DNA of 64,000 bases, taken from NCBI RefSeq assembly GCF_031679605.1, contig NZ_CP117522.1:7254001-7318000 (forward strand), read 5' to 3'. Shown here one piece after another: positions 38,625 to 47,702 of the stretch. The DNA comes from Streptomyces luomodiensis. Lineage in GTDB: Bacteria > Actinomycetota > Actinomycetes > Streptomycetales > Streptomycetaceae. The notes under the pieces were generated by a model. It had not been told where the DNA came from, searched no databases, and saw only the letters and a program-made list of their open reading frames with translations. How positions within the stretch are numbered: position 1 is the stretch's first letter; every line of letters starts with the position of its first letter. Position numbers and translations under genes: made by a program.

Positions 38625-40016
38625 TCAGCGGCGCTCGGCCTGCCGTACCGTCGCCGCCGCCTTGCGCGCCGCCACCAGCACCGGGTCCCACACCGGGGAG
38701 AACGGCGGGGCGTAGCCCAGGTCCAGCGCGGTCATCTGCTCCACCGTCATCCCGGCGGTCAGCGCGACCGCCGCGATGTCGACCCGTTTGCCCGCGCCCT
38801 CGCGGCCGACGATCTGCGTGCCGAGCAGCCGTCCGGTGCGCCGCTCGGCGAGCATCTTCACCGTCATCGGCCGGGTGTCCGGGTAGTACCCGGCCCGGCT
38901 GGTCGACTCGATGGTGACCGTCTCGAACTTCAGCCCCACGGAGGTCGCTTCGGCCTCCAGCAGCCCGGTGCGGGCGATCTCCAGATCGCAGACCTTGCTG
39001 ACGGCGGTGCCGACGACACCGGGGAAGGTCGCGTAGTCGCCGCCCACGTTGGAGCCGATGACCTGGCCGTGCTTGTTGGCGTGGGTGCCCAGCGGAATGT
39101 GCCGGGTGCGACCGGACACCAGATCGAGGACCTCGACACAGTCGCCGCCGGCCCAGATGTTGTCGTAACCGCGCACGCGCATGGCCAGATCGGTCAGCAG
39201 CCCGCCGTGGTCGCCCACTGGCAGCCCCGCCTCCTGGGCGAGCCCGGTCTCGGGGGCCACGCCGAGGCCCAGGATCACCAGATCGGCGGGGTATTCGTCG
39301 ACCTTGGTGGCCACGGCCCGCACCCGGCCGTCCTCGCCCGTGACCACCTCGGTGACCTCGGCACCGGTCACGGTGTCGATGCCGAGCCCCGACATCGCCT
39401 CGCGCACCAGCCGCCCCATGTCGGGGTCGAGCGTGGACATGGGCTGCTCACCGCGTTCGAGGACGGTGACCCGGCAGCCGCGCCGCATGAGCGCCTCGGC
39501 CATCTCCACCCCGATGTATCCGGCGCCGATCACGACCGCCCGCTCGACCCGGGTCGACTCCAGGGTCTCCAGCAGCGCCCGCCCGTGCTCCAGGGTCTGC
39601 ACCCCGTGCACGCCGGGCGCGTCGATCCCCGGCATGGCGGGGCGGCGCGGCCGCGCGCCGGTGGCGATGACCAGGTCGTCGAAGCCGTGCCAGCGCTCGC
39701 CCGTACCGCGCGGATCGAGGTCCCGCGCCAGGACCCGCTGCCCGGCGAGGTCGATCTCGACCACCTCGGTGTGCGTCCGTACGTCGATCCCGCGGCCCCG
39801 GTGCGCCTCGGGCGTACGGGCGACCAGCTCATCGGGGCCGTCCACCAGCTCGCCGACCCAGTAGGGGATGCCGCAGGCCGAGTACGAGGTGAACGGGCCC
39901 CGCTCGAAGGCGAGGATCTCCAGCTCGCTCCGGCTCCTGAGCCTGCGCGCCTGCGACGCGGCCGACATGCCCGCCGCGTCGCCCCCGATGACCACCATGC
40001 GCCGTGCCGCCGCCAT
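38625..40016 (-). CDS. FAD-dependent CoA-disulfide reductase-like oxidoreductase
   Basis: Flavoprotein of the pyridine nucleotide-disulfide family, closest in pattern to CoA-disulfide reductase/NADH oxidase enzymes, 463 residues. The FAD motif is VVIGGDAAGMSAAS. The redox cysteine typical of CoADR is in SYSACGIPYWVGE (near residue 48). The NAD motif is VVIGAGYIGVEMAEALMRRG, and the second FAD site is NIWAGGDCVEV. The dimer-interface tail DLGYAPPFSPVWDPVLVAAR is characteristic of the CoADR branch. GGAGGGG precedes the ATG. The next gene upstream is the MFS gene, 63 bp away. The physiological disulphide or oxidant is unknown. Confidence 0.9.
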   Translation of the reverse strand: MAAARRMVVIGGDAAGMSAASQARRLRSRSELEILAFERGPFTSYSACGIPYWVGELVDGPDELVARTPEAHRGRGIDVRTHTEVVEIDLAGQRVLARDLDPRGTGERWHGFDDLVIATGARPRRPAMPGIDAPGVHGVQTLEHGRALLETLESTRVERAVVIGAGYIGVEMAEALMRRGCRVTVLERGEQPMSTLDPDMGRLVREAMSGLGIDTVTGAEVTEVVTGEDGRVRAVATKVDEYPADLVILGLGVAPETGLAQEAGLPVGDHGGLLTDLAMRVRGYDNIWAGGDCVEVLDLVSGRTRHIPLGTHANKHGQVIGSNVGGDYATFPGVVGTAVSKVCDLEIARTGLLEAEATSVGLKFETVTIESTSRAGYYPDTRPMTVKMLAERRTGRLLGTQIVGREGAGKRVDIAAVALTAGMTVEQMTALDLGYAPPFSPVWDPVLVAARKAAATVRQAERR

Positions 40017-40059
40017 GTTCGCCCCTCCACCACTGGATGTCCGGCTGTCGTGGGACCAA

Positions 40060-40097
40060 CCTATGCGCGTGCGGCGTGCCTATGCGCGTACGGCGTG
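40060..40097. repeat. 19-bp tandem duplication at the 3' end of the MFS gene
   Basis: CCTATGCGCGTGCGGCGTG (40060-40078) is followed at once by the same 19 bp with one change (40079-40097). The second copy carries the last codons (HAVRA) and stop of the MFS gene. Confidence 0.8.
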
Positions 40098-41531
40098 CTC
40101 CCGGATCAGCACGTACAGCACGGCGCTCAGGAGCATCAGCGCGCCGTCGATGTACACCGCGTGCGTCCAGCTGCCGTAAGTGTCGAAGAGGGTGCCGCTG
40201 AGCGCCGGGCTGATCACCGCGCCGATCTCCCCGACCAGGTTGAACAGGCCGAAGGCCGCGCCCCGTTCGGTGGCGCCGACCACATCGCTCAGCAGTGCGT
40301 GCGCCATCGGCTGGAGCGCGTTGAAGAACAGGCTGGTCACGAAGAGCAACACGGACATCACCCAGAGGGAGGGCTTGTCATGGGTCTGCAGATACGCGGC
40401 GAAGACCAGCACCAGCACCCCCTGGACCACGGTGAACGCGATCAGCAGCGGCCGCCGCCCCCACCCCCGGGCCTTCGCCCGGTCCGAGAGCCGGCCCCCG
40501 ACGGGGAAGCCGAGGATGCCCGCGCCCGCGTTGAAGGTGGCCACCAGCGCGGCGTTCTGGAACGAGCTGTGGGCGGCGTCCGCGACGATCGACACCGACC
40601 AGAAGCTGAAGAACCACAGATTCCACATGACCGCGATGAAGGCGAAGCTGAGCAGCAGCACATTGCGGTTCCGCGAGACCGCGCCCAGCCGCGTGCTCCG
40701 CCGGGTGAAGATCGCCCCGATCAGCAGGAACGCCAGTACGCACTCCAGGACGGCCACGCCCCAGCTCGGCATCCCCGCCCCGTCGGCGATCAGGTAGACC
40801 ACCATGACCGCGGCGCACAGCACCACCGAGATCCCCAGCAGCCGCAGGGTGGAGCCGGTGGCCTTGAGCGGGCCGCCGATACGGCGCATATAGACCGCGG
40901 TGGCCCAGCCGAACGCCAGCGTGGCCCCGCCCAGCACCAGGAACGGCATCCGCCAGGCGTCCTCCGCGCCGAACGCCGCCCCGCCCCAGTCGATCAGATA
41001 CGGCGCGCTGATGGTCGCGACCGTCAGCCCGATGGACAGTCCGGTGATGGCGACGCCCATGCCCAGACCGGCCTTGGCGGGCGGGGTGCGCTGGGCGATC
41101 AGCGAACGGTCGTTGGAGTAGAAGACGCCCTCGCCGAGCCCGGTCAGCACCCGCAGCACGACGAAGGCGATCAGCCCGGTCATCATGCCGCTGGCCAGGG
41201 TCGTGACCCCCGCCCACAGCAGCGAGACCGCGAGCATCGTGCGGTGCCCGAAGCGGTCGCCGAGATAGCCGCCGGGGAACTGGGTCAGCATGTAGCCCGC
41301 GAAGAAGAGGCTGCCGATCAGACCGCCGAGCGCGTGCGGATGGCTCGCGGAGCCCAGCATGCCGTGGTCGTGGTCGATCAGCCAGGTGACGACCGGGCCG
41401 GTGATGGTGCGGTCGGCGTAGCTGAAGAGCCAGCCGCCCAGCAGCATGGCCCACAGGGTGTGGTACGGCTGCCAGCCGCCCCGGGAGGTCGCCCGCCCCT
41501 GCGCGGCGGGCTCGGCGGTCACTTCGGGCAT
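40080..41531 (-). CDS. MFS transporter, probable aromatic-acid or organic-anion symporter
   Basis: Twelve-helix major facilitator transporter, 483 residues. Motif A is GGYLGDRFGHRTMLAVSLLW after helix 2, and the matching loop in the second half is GGRLSDRAKARGWGRRPLL. The N-terminus SYADRTITGPVVTWLID resembles anion:cation symporters. Placed beside IclR, pobA and the tandem IclR regulator, it may import 4-hydroxybenzoate or a related acid. The promoter carries GCCACA-n5-TGTGGC, whose half-site recurs in the pobA promoter region, supporting shared control. The ATG at 41531 (MPEVTAEPAAQG) follows GGGGGA. Substrate assignment is inference. Confidence 0.85.
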   Translation of the reverse strand: MPEVTAEPAAQGRATSRGGWQPYHTLWAMLLGGWLFSYADRTITGPVVTWLIDHDHGMLGSASHPHALGGLIGSLFFAGYMLTQFPGGYLGDRFGHRTMLAVSLLWAGVTTLASGMMTGLIAFVVLRVLTGLGEGVFYSNDRSLIAQRTPPAKAGLGMGVAITGLSIGLTVATISAPYLIDWGGAAFGAEDAWRMPFLVLGGATLAFGWATAVYMRRIGGPLKATGSTLRLLGISVVLCAAVMVVYLIADGAGMPSWGVAVLECVLAFLLIGAIFTRRSTRLGAVSRNRNVLLLSFAFIAVMWNLWFFSFWSVSIVADAAHSSFQNAALVATFNAGAGILGFPVGGRLSDRAKARGWGRRPLLIAFTVVQGVLVLVFAAYLQTHDKPSLWVMSVLLFVTSLFFNALQPMAHALLSDVVGATERGAAFGLFNLVGEIGAVISPALSGTLFDTYGSWTHAVYIDGALMLLSAVLYVLIREHAVRA

Positions 41532-41583
41532 GTCCCGGGGTCCCCCTTCGGGCGCGGGCTGCACGCTCGACGGCGCGGTGTGT

Positions 41584-41600
41584 GCCACACAGAATGTGGC
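41584..41600. promoter_or_regulatory. IclR-type operator candidate before the MFS gene
   Basis: GCCACA-CAGAA-TGTGGC, a 17-bp inverted repeat 53 bp before the MFS start. TGTGGC is also the core of the direct repeats between pobA and its divergent regulator (43848-43883). The remainder of the 322-bp gap holds no gene. Confidence 0.5.
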
Positions 41601-41638
41601 CGGGCACCCGCCCCGGCAAGACGCGCTCCGGGTTCTTT

Positions 41639-41691
41639 CAGTGACCGGAAGCCTTGGTGACGAGGGGTTGACCCGGAGCCCACGGTCACTG
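41639..41691. repeat. Widely spaced inverted repeat upstream of the MFS gene
   Basis: CAGTGACCG (41639-41647) is mirrored by CGGTCACTG (41683-41691), 35 bp apart. It could be a second regulatory site or a weak terminator region after the IclR gene. Confidence 0.3.
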
Positions 41692-41853
41692 TGGCCCGTC
41701 CGGCGCCGGGCGCCGGGCCTCTCGGCTCCGGTCTTCCGGCCGGTCTCAGCCTTCCTGCCGGCCCCGGCCGGGACGCTTTCGCTCCGAGAGCCCCGGCGGT
41801 GTCCGCGCATGCGTCCGGCCCACCGGACGTCATCGGGGCGGGCGGGAAAGACC

Positions 41854-42654
41854 CTAGGCGGCGAGGGTGCGGGAGATGCCGTGGGCCGCGACCCGTACGG
41901 CCGGGATCAGCCCCGGGGCCACCCCCTCCCCGGCCGGCACCACCACCGACAGCGAGGCCACCACCTCCCCGCCCGGCCCGCGCACCGGGGCGGCGATGGA
42001 CAGCCCCTCCATGGTGATCTGCCGCTCGCTGACCGCGATCCCGGTGCGCCGCACCTCGGCGAGGACGGCCCGCAGCCGGTGCGGGTCCTGGATCGTCATC
42101 TCGGTGTAACGCCGCAGCGGGCGGGCGCACACCTGCTCGGCCAGCCGGGGCGGCCCGTAGGCGAGCAGCACCAGCCCGACACCGGTGGCGTGCAGCGGCC
42201 AGCGGCTGCCGACCCGGGTGCGCACCTGGACCGCGGAGCGCCCCGAGATCAGCTCCACGTACACCACCTCCAGGCCGTCCCGCACGGCCAGCTGGACGTT
42301 CTCGTGGGTGGCCTCGTACAGGTCCTCCATGAACGGCAGCGCCGCCTCGCGCACCCCGCCCCCGCGCGGTGAGAGCATCGCCACCTCCCACAGCCGCAGT
42401 CCGACGTGGTACGCCCCGGTGGCGTCGCGCTCCAGCGCGCCCCAGCGGGTGAGCGTGGCGACCAGCCGGTGCGCGGTGGCCAGCGGCAGTCCGGCGCGCC
42501 GGGCGAGGGCGGTGAGGGTCAGCGAGCGGTGCGAGGCGTCGAACGCGCCGAGGACCGCCAGCATCCGGCCCGCGACCGAGCGGCCGGTGTCCGGGCGGCG
42601 GGGGGCCGGGGAGCGCGGTGTGCCCATGGGGGCGCGCGGGCGTGGTGAGGTCAT
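41854..42654 (-). CDS. IclR-family transcriptional regulator
   Basis: Single-module IclR regulator, 266 residues. An N-terminal winged helix-turn-helix (about 25-85: RMLAVLGAFDASHRSLTLTA, RRAGLPLATAHRLVATLTRW) is followed by the IclR effector domain (about 95-265: YEATHENVQLAVRDGLEVVY, SERQITMEGLSIAAPVRGPG). The ATG overlaps the pobA stop by 4 bp (ATGA), so it is co-translated with pobA. A regulator in the same operon as the catabolic gene suggests feedback control of 4-hydroxybenzoate use, or control of the downstream MFS gene. Confidence 0.92.
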   Translation of the reverse strand: MTSPRPRAPMGTPRSPAPRRPDTGRSVAGRMLAVLGAFDASHRSLTLTALARRAGLPLATAHRLVATLTRWGALERDATGAYHVGLRLWEVAMLSPRGGGVREAALPFMEDLYEATHENVQLAVRDGLEVVYVELISGRSAVQVRTRVGSRWPLHATGVGLVLLAYGPPRLAEQVCARPLRRYTEMTIQDPHRLRAVLAEVRRTGIAVSERQITMEGLSIAAPVRGPGGEVVASLSVVVPAGEGVAPGLIPAVRVAAHGISRTLAA

Positions 42655-43832
42655 GACAGCGGGAGACCGACGTAGTTCTCGGCGAGTTCGGCGGAGGCGG
42701 TGGGGGAGGAGGCGATCCGCTCCAGCCGCGCGAGCCGCAGCCGGTCCTCGAACGGGCCGGCGTCCGGGTGCCGGTGGAGCGTGTCCGTCATGAAGTACGA
42801 GAACCGCTGGGCCTGCCAGACCCGGCGCAGACAGGTCCGCGAGTAGCCGTCCAGCAGCTCGGACGAGCCGGTCTCCTGCTGGTGGATCAGCGCACGGGCC
42901 AGGGTGATCACGTCGCTGACGGCCAGATTGAGCCCCTTGGCGCCGGTGGGCGGCACGATATGCGCCGCGTCGCCCGCCAGGAAGAGCCGGCCGTGGCGCA
43001 TCGGCTCCTGGACGAAGCTGCGCATCGGGGTGACCGAGACGGCGGTGATCGGGCCGCGCTCCAGCGTCCAGTCCCCGTCGAGCGCGAAGCGGACCGACAG
43101 CTCGTCCCAGATCCGCTCATGGGACCAGTCCGCCGGGTCGGTGCCATTGGGCACTTGGAGGTAGAGCCGGGAGACCTGGGGGGAGCGCATGCTGTGCAGG
43201 GCGAAGCCGCGCTCGTGGCGAGCGTAGATCAGCTCCTCGCAGGACGGCGCCACATCGGCCAGCACACCGAGCCAGGAGTAGGGATAGCCGTGCTCGAAGG
43301 TGCGGACCCGGTCGGCGGGGACGGCGCGCCGGGCGATGCCGTGGAAGCCGTCGCAGCCCGCCACGTAGTCGCAGGTCAGGGTCTGTTCGCGGCCGTGGTG
43401 GCGGAAGCGGATCACGGGCGCGGCGGAGTCCGGCTTCTCGATGGCCAGCGCCTCGGCCTCGAACAGCAGCGGGGGACCGCCGGGCTCGTCCAGCTGGAGC
43501 GCGATCAGATCCTTGACGATCTCCGTCTGGGCGTAGACCATCACCGACTTGCCGCCGGTGGCGGAGGGGAAGTCCACGCGGTGGCCGCGGCCGTCGAAGC
43601 GCAGCTCGATGCCGTGGTGGGGCAGCCCCTCGCGGTCCAGGCGCTCGCCGGCGCCGCACTCCCGCAGCACGTCCACGGTGCCCTGCTCCAGGATTCCGGC
43701 CCGCTGGCGCCGCTCGACGTACGCCCGGTCCCGGCTCTCCAGCACCACGCAGTCGATCCCGGCGCGGTGCAGCAGCCGGGCGAGCAGCAGACCGGCGGGC
43801 CCGCCGCCGATGATGCCGACGGTCGTGCGCAT
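42651..43832 (-). CDS. pobA: 4-hydroxybenzoate 3-monooxygenase
   Basis: FAD- and NAD(P)H-dependent hydroxylase converting 4-hydroxybenzoate to protocatechuate, which feeds the beta-ketoadipate pathway. The product is 393 residues, the usual length. Motifs are the FAD loop VGIIGGGPAGLLLARLLHRA, RQRAGILEQGTVDVLRE, the DG motif YVAGCDGFHGIARRAVPAD, and the GD motif LFLAGDAAHIVPPTGAKGLN. The C-terminus AENYVGLP is typical of PobA. The ATG at 43832 has AGGGGA at 7 nt; a GTG one codon upstream is also possible. It is the first gene of a pobA-iclR operon, divergent from the tandem IclR regulator. No protocatechuate dioxygenase gene is in the window. Confidence 0.95.
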   Translation of the reverse strand: MRTTVGIIGGGPAGLLLARLLHRAGIDCVVLESRDRAYVERRQRAGILEQGTVDVLRECGAGERLDREGLPHHGIELRFDGRGHRVDFPSATGGKSVMVYAQTEIVKDLIALQLDEPGGPPLLFEAEALAIEKPDSAAPVIRFRHHGREQTLTCDYVAGCDGFHGIARRAVPADRVRTFEHGYPYSWLGVLADVAPSCEELIYARHERGFALHSMRSPQVSRLYLQVPNGTDPADWSHERIWDELSVRFALDGDWTLERGPITAVSVTPMRSFVQEPMRHGRLFLAGDAAHIVPPTGAKGLNLAVSDVITLARALIHQQETGSSELLDGYSRTCLRRVWQAQRFSYFMTDTLHRHPDAGPFEDRLRLARLERIASSPTASAELAENYVGLPLS

Positions 43833-43847
43833 CACATTGTCCCCTTG

Positions 43848-43883
43848 CTGTGGCTTGTCACTGTGGCTTGTTGCTGTGGTTGT
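43848..43883. promoter_or_regulatory. Three 13-bp-spaced direct repeats between pobA and its divergent regulator
   Basis: CTGTGGCTTGT at 43848 and 43861 and CTGTGGTTGT at 43874, exactly 13 bp apart, fill the short divergent gap. They lie 16-51 bp before pobA and 36-71 bp before the regulator start. Direct repeats of this sort are a plausible binding array for an IclR-type protein. A -10-like CATAAT (43904-43909) sits 7 nt before the regulator's start region, implying a leaderless mRNA for that gene. Confidence 0.6.
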
Positions 43884-43918
43884 TCGCGGAGTGAAACTTC
43901 GTTCATAATCGGCTGGTG

Positions 43919-45859
43919 ATGAGTTTCAGCCCGGTGCCCCCGCATGTCAATGGCCCCGTCGGCCCCCTCGAGCGCGGTCTCGCCGTGCTGCGCGAGCTGA
44001 CCCGGCTGGCCGCGCACGAGGGGCGGACCACGGTCCGTCCCGGCGATCTCGTCCGTGGCACGGGGCTCGCCCGGTCCGTGGTCGACCGGGTGGTGGGCAC
44101 GCTCGAACAGCTCGGCTACGTGACGCTCGACGGGCGCGACATCGGCCTCGCGGTCCGGCTGATGGAGCTGGGCAACGCGTATCTGGCGGCGAGCGGACTG
44201 CCCGGTGCGCTCGGCCCGTTCGCGGAGCGGCTCGCGGACGGCCTCGACGAGTCGGTCTCGGTCGCCGTCCCCGACGGCGACGGAGTGCGCTTCGTCGTCC
44301 AGGCCACCCGCCGCCGCACCATGTCCCTCGCCTTCCGCATCGGCGATCTGCTCCCCGCCGAGCGCTGCGCCCCCGGCGCGCTCTTCGCCACCGAGTGGTC
44401 CGAGGCCGACTGGGCCGCCTGGCACGCCCGCCGCGCCGAGGACCCCCTGGACGCCACCTTCCCGGCGGTCCCGCCCCGCCCCCGGCCCGCATCCGACGCC
44501 GACGTCGAGGCCCACGTCACGGCCGACTTCCAGGCCCGCGTCAAGGAGACCGCGCGCGACGGCTGGGCCGCCGACGACCAGCTGATCGAACCGGGCCTGG
44601 TGGCGGTGTCCGTTCCGGTACGGGACGCGTCGGGCCGTATCGTCTGCGCGGTCAACGTGGTCAGCCACACCAGCCGCCATGACGTGGACTCGCTGCGGGC
44701 GATGGCGCTGGGCCCGCTGAGCGCCCAACTCCCGGCGATGGCGGCGGCGGTGGCGGCTCCGCCGCCGTACCCCGCCGCATCGGCTCCTTCGGCCGCTTCG
44801 GTCCCGGTGGCCCCTTCGGCCGCTTCGGTCACGGGCGCGTCCGCCCCGGCCCCGGACGGGGCGCCGACGGCCGTGGGCGAGGACCCCGCGCGGGTGGCCA
44901 AGCGGGAGCTGGGAGCGGGGTTCCTCCAGTCGCTCGCGCGGGGATTGACCGTGCTGCGGGCACTGGGCGGGACGGAGGGCGCCCCTCAGGACGAGGCCCA
45001 CGCGGCCGGGGGCGCGGCGCGGGAAACCTCCGACAGCAGCGGCAGCCTGACGGGCGGTCAGGCCGAGGCGGGGCCGGGCCGGGGGCCGGCCGACGGGGTG
45101 CGGGGCCGGGCCGACGCGGGCCCGTACGGCGGCGCCCGGCGTGGCGGAATGACGCTCAGCGCGGTCGCGGAGGCCACCGGGCTGGCGCGGGCCACCGCCC
45201 GGCGCTCGCTGCTCACGCTGGTCGAGCGGGGGTACGCCGAGGCCGACGGCCGGTTCTTCCGGCCGCTGCCACGGGTGCTGGAGCTCGGCTACGCCCCCCT
45301 CGCGGACCTCGGCTTCACCGAGATCGCCCAGCCGCATATGCGCGAACTGGTCCGCACCGTCCACGAGTCGGCCTCCCTGGCCGTCCTCGACGGCGGCGAC
45401 ATCCGCTACATCGCACGCGTCCCCACCGTCCGCATCATGAGCGTCAACATCACCATCGGCACCCGCTTCCCCGCCTACGCGACCTCCATGGGCCGGGTGC
45501 TGCTCGCCGGCCTGGACGCCGACGCCCGTGCCGCCCATCTCGCCGGGGTGGAGCCCCGGCCGCTCACCCGGCACACCGTGACCTCCGTGCCCGAGCTGGC
45601 GCGCATCGTGGAGCGCGCGGCGGCGGACGGGCACGCCCTGGTCGACCAGGAGTTGGAGGAGGGGCTGCGGTCGCTCGCCGTGCCCGTACGGGACGCGCGC
45701 GGGCGCGTAGTGGCCGCACTCAACGTGGCGACCCACGCCGGTCGCGGCACCGCCGAGAGCGTTCGCCGGGACCTGCTCCCGGCGCTGTGCGCGGCCGCGG
45801 CCCGGATCGAGGCCGACCTGGCCACGGCCTCGGCCCAGCACCCCTTGAAGTCCTTCTGA
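43919..45859 (+). CDS. Tandem IclR-family regulator (two IclR modules in one chain), PobR-like
   Basis: Transcription factor of 646 residues made of two full IclR modules. Module 1 has a winged helix-turn-helix (about 14-75: PLERGLAVLRELTRLAAHEG, LVRGTGLARSVVDRVVGTLE) and an effector domain (about 85-270, ending SVPVRDASGRIVCAVNVVSH). An Ala/Pro-rich linker follows (about 278-325). Module 2 repeats the plan (FLQSLARGLTVLRALGG ... LSAVAEATGLARATARRSLL; effector domain to residue 646). Its helix-turn-helix is split by about 55 Gly/Ala-rich residues (about 346-400). It diverges from pobA, the arrangement expected of a 4-hydroxybenzoate regulator. The start is ATG 43919 or GTG 43916, probably leaderless. 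Confidence 0.88.
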   Translation: MSFSPVPPHVNGPVGPLERGLAVLRELTRLAAHEGRTTVRPGDLVRGTGLARSVVDRVVGTLEQLGYVTLDGRDIGLAVRLMELGNAYLAASGLPGALGPFAERLADGLDESVSVAVPDGDGVRFVVQATRRRTMSLAFRIGDLLPAERCAPGALFATEWSEADWAAWHARRAEDPLDATFPAVPPRPRPASDADVEAHVTADFQARVKETARDGWAADDQLIEPGLVAVSVPVRDASGRIVCAVNVVSHTSRHDVDSLRAMALGPLSAQLPAMAAAVAAPPPYPAASAPSAASVPVAPSAASVTGASAPAPDGAPTAVGEDPARVAKRELGAGFLQSLARGLTVLRALGGTEGAPQDEAHAAGGAARETSDSSGSLTGGQAEAGPGRGPADGVRGRADAGPYGGARRGGMTLSAVAEATGLARATARRSLLTLVERGYAEADGRFFRPLPRVLELGYAPLADLGFTEIAQPHMRELVRTVHESASLAVLDGGDIRYIARVPTVRIMSVNITIGTRFPAYATSMGRVLLAGLDADARAAHLAGVEPRPLTRHTVTSVPELARIVERAAADGHALVDQELEEGLRSLAVPVRDARGRVVAALNVATHAGRGTAESVRRDLLPALCAAAARIEADLATASAQHPLKSF

Positions 45860-46135
45860 ACCCCGCCCCGGCGCAGCCCCGCCCCGGCGCGCCGGCGCAA
45901 CCCTGCCCCCGGCGCAGCGCTGCCGCCGTCGCGGCCCGGCCCCAGCGGACCAGGAGCCCCCGCCCCGCCGCAGGACGAGGCGCCGCGCGAGGACCCTCCG
46001 CGGCCGGAGCCGCCTCCCACGGCGCCATGAACCGCCGTGTTTTCGCAGGCGTTCGCGGAGTTCAAGGGCCCGGCGGCGGCCGGTGAGCCGGCGGCACTCG
46101 CCACCGACGGGTCGTCGCGGCCTCGCGTCGCCCGC

Positions 46136-46201
46136 GCGGACCCCTCTCAAGGGACCTGCGGACCCCTCTCGAGGGACCTGCGGACCCCTCTCAAGGGCCC
46201 C
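46136..46201. repeat. 22-bp tandem repeat, three copies, before hemY
   Basis: GCGGACCCCTCTCAAGGGAC plus CT, repeated at 46136, 46158 and 46180; the second copy has CGAG for CAAG and the last ends CCCC. Each holds a short CCCTC...GAGGG-like dyad. It ends 24 bp before hemY. The rest of the 366-bp gap (45860-46135) is GC-rich with short GCCCCGGCGCA-like repeats and no recognisable gene. Confidence 0.75.
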
Positions 46202-46225
46202 GGGGGCGAGTGAGAGAGTGGGGGC

Positions 46226-47698
46226 ATGAGAGCGGCGAACACCCCGGGGACGGAACGCACCGGCCATGTCGTGGTCATCGGCGGCGGCATCGCGGGGCTG
46301 GCGGCGGCCCACCGGCTGCTGGCCGGCGGGGCGCGGGTGACGGTCCTGGAGGCGTCGGGGCGGCTCGGCGGCAAGCTGCGCGCGGGGGAGATCGAGGGCG
46401 TACCGGTCGACCTCGGCGCCGAGTCGATGCTCGCCCGCCGCCCGGAGGCGGTCGAGCTGGCGCGCGCCGTGGGCCTCGGCGACCGGCTTCAGCCGCCCGC
46501 GACCGCGACCGCCTCCCTCTGGACGCGCGGCGGGCTGCGCCCGATGCCCAAGGGGCATGTGATGGGCGTCCCCGGCGATCTGGCGCCGCTGGCCGCGTCC
46601 GGGGTGATCTCGGAGGAGGGGCTGGCCCGGATCGCCCGTGACCGGGAGCTGCCGCCCACACCGGTGGGCGAGGACGTGGCGCTCGGCGAATTCATCGCGG
46701 CGCGGCTCGGCCGCGAGGTGGTGGACCGGCTGGTGGAACCGCTGCTGGGCGGGGTGTACGCGGGCGATGTGTACCGCACCTCGATGCGTGCGTCCGTCCC
46801 CACCCTCTTCGACGTGGCCCGCTCGGCCCGCCCGCTGACCGAGGGCGTCCGGGAGCTGACCGAGCGCGCCGCGCGACGGCAGGACGGCCCAGTGTTCATG
46901 GGCATCGACGGCGGGATCGGCCGGCTGCCGCTCGCGGTCGCCGACGCCGTACGGGCCGCCGGCGGGGAGATCCGCACCGAGGCGCCCGTGCGGGAGCTGC
47001 GGCGCACCGCCGACGGCTGGACCGTCGCCGTGGACGGCGCGGACGGCCCGCCGGTGGTGGCGGCCGACGCGGTGGTGCTGGCGGTTCCCGCGCCCGCCGC
47101 CGCCCGGCTGCTGACCGGCCTCTCCCCGGTCGCCTCCGCCGAGCTGGCCACCGTCGACTACGCCTCCATGGCACTGGTCACCATGGCCTTCCGCCGTGAC
47201 GCGATCCTCGGCGTGGACGCGCTCGCCGAGCGCAGCGGCTTTCTGGTGCCGCCGGTGGACGGCCGGACGATCAAGGCGGCGACGTTCTCCAGCCGGAAGT
47301 GGGGCTGGCTGCGGGACGCCGACCCCGATCTCTTCGTGCTGCGTACCTCGATCGGGCGGTTTGACGACGAGGCGGATCTGAAGCGGGACGACGCCGACCT
47401 GGTAAGGATGTCGCTCGCCGATCTCGGCGAGGCCGTCGGCCTGACGGCCCGGCCCGTGGCGACCCGGGTGGACCGCTGGGACGGCGGGCTGCCCCAGTAC
47501 CCGGTGGGCCATCTCGACCGGGTGGCCCGCATCCGCGCCGAGGTCGCCAAGGTGCCGGGGCTGGCCGTGTGCGGGGCGCTCTACGACGGCGTGGGCATCC
47601 CGGCGTGCGTCGGCAGCGGCCGTAAGGCGGCCGATGAACTGCTGGGCACCCTGGCGGCCACCCTGGAGCCGGGCTCCGGAGCCGGAGAGCGAGAATAG
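46226..47698 (+). CDS. hemY: Coproporphyrinogen III/protoporphyrinogen oxidase (HemY/CgoX type)
   Basis: FAD-dependent oxidase; in actinobacteria it oxidises coproporphyrinogen III to coproporphyrin III in the coproporphyrin-dependent heme pathway. The product is 490 residues. The N-terminal FAD motif [20 protein letters not shown] is followed by [40 protein letters not shown] and [19 protein letters not shown] are typical. The C-terminal second FAD site is [20 protein letters not shown]. It lies 4 bp before chdC and is surely co-transcribed with it. The start ATG 46226 follows GAGAGAGTGGGGG. Confidence 0.94.
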   Translation: MRAANTPGTERTGHVVVIGGGIAGLAAAHRLLAGGARVTVLEASGRLGGKLRAGEIEGVPVDLGAESMLARRPEAVELARAVGLGDRLQPPATATASLWTRGGLRPMPKGHVMGVPGDLAPLAASGVISEEGLARIARDRELPPTPVGEDVALGEFIAARLGREVVDRLVEPLLGGVYAGDVYRTSMRASVPTLFDVARSARPLTEGVRELTERAARRQDGPVFMGIDGGIGRLPLAVADAVRAAGGEIRTEAPVRELRRTADGWTVAVDGADGPPVVAADAVVLAVPAPAAARLLTGLSPVASAELATVDYASMALVTMAFRRDAILGVDALAERSGFLVPPVDGRTIKAATFSSRKWGWLRDADPDLFVLRTSIGRFDDEADLKRDDADLVRMSLADLGEAVGLTARPVATRVDRWDGGLPQYPVGHLDRVARIRAEVAKVPGLAVCGALYDGVGIPACVGSGRKAADELLGTLAATLEPGSGAGERE

Positions 47699-47702
47699 GG
47701 TC

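Noticed and set aside
43916..45859. Two separate IclR genes fused by a sequencing error
   Set aside because: The frame is continuous across the linker, no stop or ribosome site appears before the second module, and I recall other tandem IclR proteins in Streptomyces.
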